A stretch of DNA of 52,938 bases. Source: Lentisphaerae bacterium GWF2_45_14 (GTDB lineage: Bacteria > Verrucomicrobiota > Lentisphaeria > Victivallales > GWF2-45-14). Shown here piece after piece: positions 51,575-52,938 of this stretch. The first letter of the stretch is position 1. Each line of letters begins with the position of its first letter. The stretch spans positions 1-52,938 of the forward strand of contig MHBG01000072.1 in assembly GCA_001804785.1 (NCBI GenBank). Direction: 5' to 3'. The translations under genes were made by a program, and so were the position numbers. The notes beneath the pieces are model-generated. The model was not told the DNA's origin. It saw only the letters and a program-made list of their open reading frames with translations, and did not search any database.

Positions 51575-51969
51575 CTCTGATTTCTGATATTTTCTTCGTG
51601 TTTCTTCATCACCGAATAAATCAGAATGAAGATGACGACTGTAACGATTCCTAACGGACTTTTTCTGTTGAGCCAGATCAGCCACGCGAAGAAAAGATAG
51701 ACCAGCGCGACCAGGAAAAAGTAACGGTGATCGATGTTCATGGGGGCGCGGCCGCCGCCGTAGGTGAAGTCGAATGCCGGCACGGAAAAGAAACCGAATA
51801 TCCAGCACGTGAACGAGTGGCCAAGTTCATGGATGAGTATCGCAAAATACGAGAATATCGAACGGCTCAAGTCAAAATAATAAGCCAGCGGACCAAGTAT
51901 CATTCCTGCGAGAATGGAAAGGACCGCCTCTTTCGTAATCAGCGGCGGCCTTTCTGAAACTCTCTGCAT
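51502..51969 (-). CDS. Minimal M50-like membrane metalloprotease, possibly C-terminally altered
   Basis: 155 residues. HELGH at 47-51 lies in a membrane helix, followed by a loop and two further helices (about 83-100 and 107-121), resembling the M50/M50B-like family. The second zinc motif of site-2 proteases (L-D-G or N-P-x-G) is not seen. The last 30 residues (about 125-155) are read from DNA antisense to the 3' end of the convergent membrane-protein gene, and look like replacement sequence, so the protein may be truncated by rearrangement or be an incomplete, non-proteolytic member. It starts 12 bases after the typA stop. Confidence 0.65.
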   Translation of the reverse strand: MQRVSERPPLITKEAVLSILAGMILGPLAYYFDLSRSIFSYFAILIHELGHSFTCWIFGFFSVPAFDFTYGGGRAPMNIDHRYFFLVALVYLFFAWLIWLNRKSPLGIVTVVIFILIYSVMKKHEENIRNQSYFIRLSPASLSPFLSIEIWFFKK

Positions 51970-51981
51970 AAAAGGCCCTTA

Positions 51982-52938
51982 TTATACAGCTGCTTCTTTT
52001 GTTTTCTGTGCACGGTTACGCTTTCTCTCCAGCTCGGTCAGAAGACGCTTTCTCAGCCTTACATTGAGCGGGGTAACTTCAACAAATTCATCTGCAGCGA
52101 TATATTCGAGGGCTTCCTCGAGGTTTAACCTTTGGGCCGGCGCTATTTTGAGCGCCCTGTCCGAAGATGATGAACGTACGTTGGTAAGGTTCTTTGCGCG
52201 CTGGAGGTTGACGATAAGGTCGCCTTCCTTGCAGTGCTCGCCGACAATCATTCCTTCGTAGGTCTCGGTGTTGGGGTCGATGAAGAATGTTCCGCGCAGC
52301 TGGAGGCCGTCGATCGCATAGGCCATAGCCTTGCCGACCGACATGCTGATGAGCACGCCGTTGAGCCGCTGGGGAATATCGCCCTTGTAGGGTTCGTAGC
52401 GGTCATAGCGGTATGACGAGATTGCTTCACCTGCGGAGGCCGTGAGAAGTTTGCTTCTCAAGCCAATTAGACCCCTTGTCGGTATCTCGAATTCCATTGT
52501 CTGACGGTTTCCGTGCTGTTCCATGTGGTGCATTTCGCCGCGGCGCATTCCGATTATTTCTATGACTTTTCCTGTGGATTCCTCTGGCACGTCCACCGAG
52601 AGGATTTCGATAGGTTCGCATTTTTTGCCGTCGATAGTTTTATAAATAACCTGTGGCTGCGAAACGGTTAGTTCATAGCCTTCTCTCCTCATATTCTCTA
52701 CAAGAATGGAGAGATGGAGTACGCCTCGTCCGCTGACCTTGAATGAGTCGCCTTCCACTTCTTCGACTTTGAGCGCCACGTCTTTCTGGACTTCCTTATT
52801 GAGGCGTTCCCGAATATGGCGGCTGCTGACATATTTGCCTTCCTTGCCGTAGAGCGGCGAGTCGTTGACTCGGAAAAGCATGGATATTGTAGGCTCGTCT
52901 ATATGAATCGGCGGAAGGGCTTCAGGCTTTTCAGCGTC
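51982..52938 (-). CDS. typA: Ribosome-associated GTPase TypA/BipA, C-terminal part (runs off the window)
   Basis: The last 319 codons, continuing past the window end at its 5' side; full-length BipA is about 600 residues. The fragment opens with the domain III start (IHIDEPTISMLFRVNDSPL, GKEGKYVSSRHIRERLNKEV), then the EF-G-like domain V and the BipA-specific C-terminal domain (RGLIGLRSKLLTASAGEAI, GMIVGEHCKEGDLIVN, TNVRSSSSDRALKIAPAQRL). BipA is a translational GTPase needed for ribosome assembly and stress or cold growth. The GTPase domain lies outside the window. The M50-like gene follows after 12 bases. Confidence 0.95.
   Translation of the reverse strand, partial: DAEKPEALPPIHIDEPTISMLFRVNDSPLYGKEGKYVSSRHIRERLNKEVQKDVALKVEEVEGDSFKVSGRGVLHLSILVENMRREGYELTVSQPQVIYKTIDGKKCEPIEILSVDVPEESTGKVIEIIGMRRGEMHHMEQHGNRQTMEFEIPTRGLIGLRSKLLTASAGEAISSYRYDRYEPYKGDIPQRLNGVLISMSVGKAMAYAIDGLQLRGTFFIDPNTETYEGMIVGEHCKEGDLIVNLQRAKNLTNVRSSSSDRALKIAPAQRLNLEEALEYIAADEFVEVTPLNVRLRKRLLTELERKRNRAQKTKEAAV

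Overview
The window is about 53 kb of bacterial chromosome with medium GC content, densely coding, with many same-strand gene runs joined by ATGA or TGATG overlaps. Gene content points to the PVC superphylum and most likely to Lentisphaerota (Victivallales-like) or a close relative. The evidence is a secreted H-X9-DG prepilin-like protein in a LacI/FAD-oxidoreductase/beta-helix cluster, an anaerobic-type sulfatase-maturating enzyme, RNase HIII, a membrane pyrophosphatase and an ECF sigma/FecR pair. This assignment is an inference from gene families; there is no rRNA in the window. I saw no tRNA, rRNA, CRISPR array, insertion sequence or phage gene.

Layout. 1-6.1 kb (minus): an ECF sigma/FecR pair heads an operon with a formylglycine-enzyme-fold protein, an MBOAT O-acyltransferase, its SGNH partner, a secreted histone-deacetylase-fold enzyme and the start of another secreted protein. 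6.3-14 kb: lysS, hppA, an anSME-type radical SAM enzyme and an aroB-dprA pair. 14.2-20.9 kb: a FapA/DUF342 protein, wecB, an initiating sugar-phosphate transferase, a zinc-finger methyltransferase and asnB (surface glycan theme), then a previously uncalled 44-residue membrane protein with its own strong terminator. 20.9-27.1 kb (minus): an AT-rich pair (110-residue protein plus HNH nuclease) directly upstream of a histidine phosphatase, dxr, a three-PDZ rseP, ispG and an SGNH hydrolase. 27.1-31.9 kb: a structured gene-free patch, dtd-folE, a LOG-family gene, a GT39-like glycosyltransferase and rnhC. 32-36 kb: two unrecognised proteins, a nitroreductase and dapB. 36-44 kb: a catabolic-looking island, namely lacI, an FAD oxidoreductase, a pseudopilin-like protein and a beta-helix protein in one operon, then two MDR dehydrogenases divergent from an AraC regulator. 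44-53 kb: an ABC-F ATPase and murG, icd with a PTS-IIA/CBS protein and an NhaD-type antiporter, a six-helix membrane protein, a minimal M50-like protease and the C-terminal part of typA/bipA.

How the parts fit. Housekeeping pathways are isoprenoid synthesis (dxr, ispG), peptidoglycan and lysine precursors (murG, dapB), shikimate (aroB), folate (folE), translation quality control (lysS, dtd, typA) and ion energetics (hppA, nhaD). They are interleaved with modules for envelope glycan modification and carbohydrate breakdown. Upstream of many transcription units I read a recurring promoter shape, a TTG-type -35, usually a 16-base spacer, and a TATATT-like -10. The most unusual elements are the secreted HDAC-fold enzyme in an acyl-transfer operon under sigma/FecR control, the HNH-associated gene pair in line with essential MEP-pathway genes, a probably leaderless lacI with four phased TGCAA repeats, and an 11-base direct repeat placed as an AraC-type operator.
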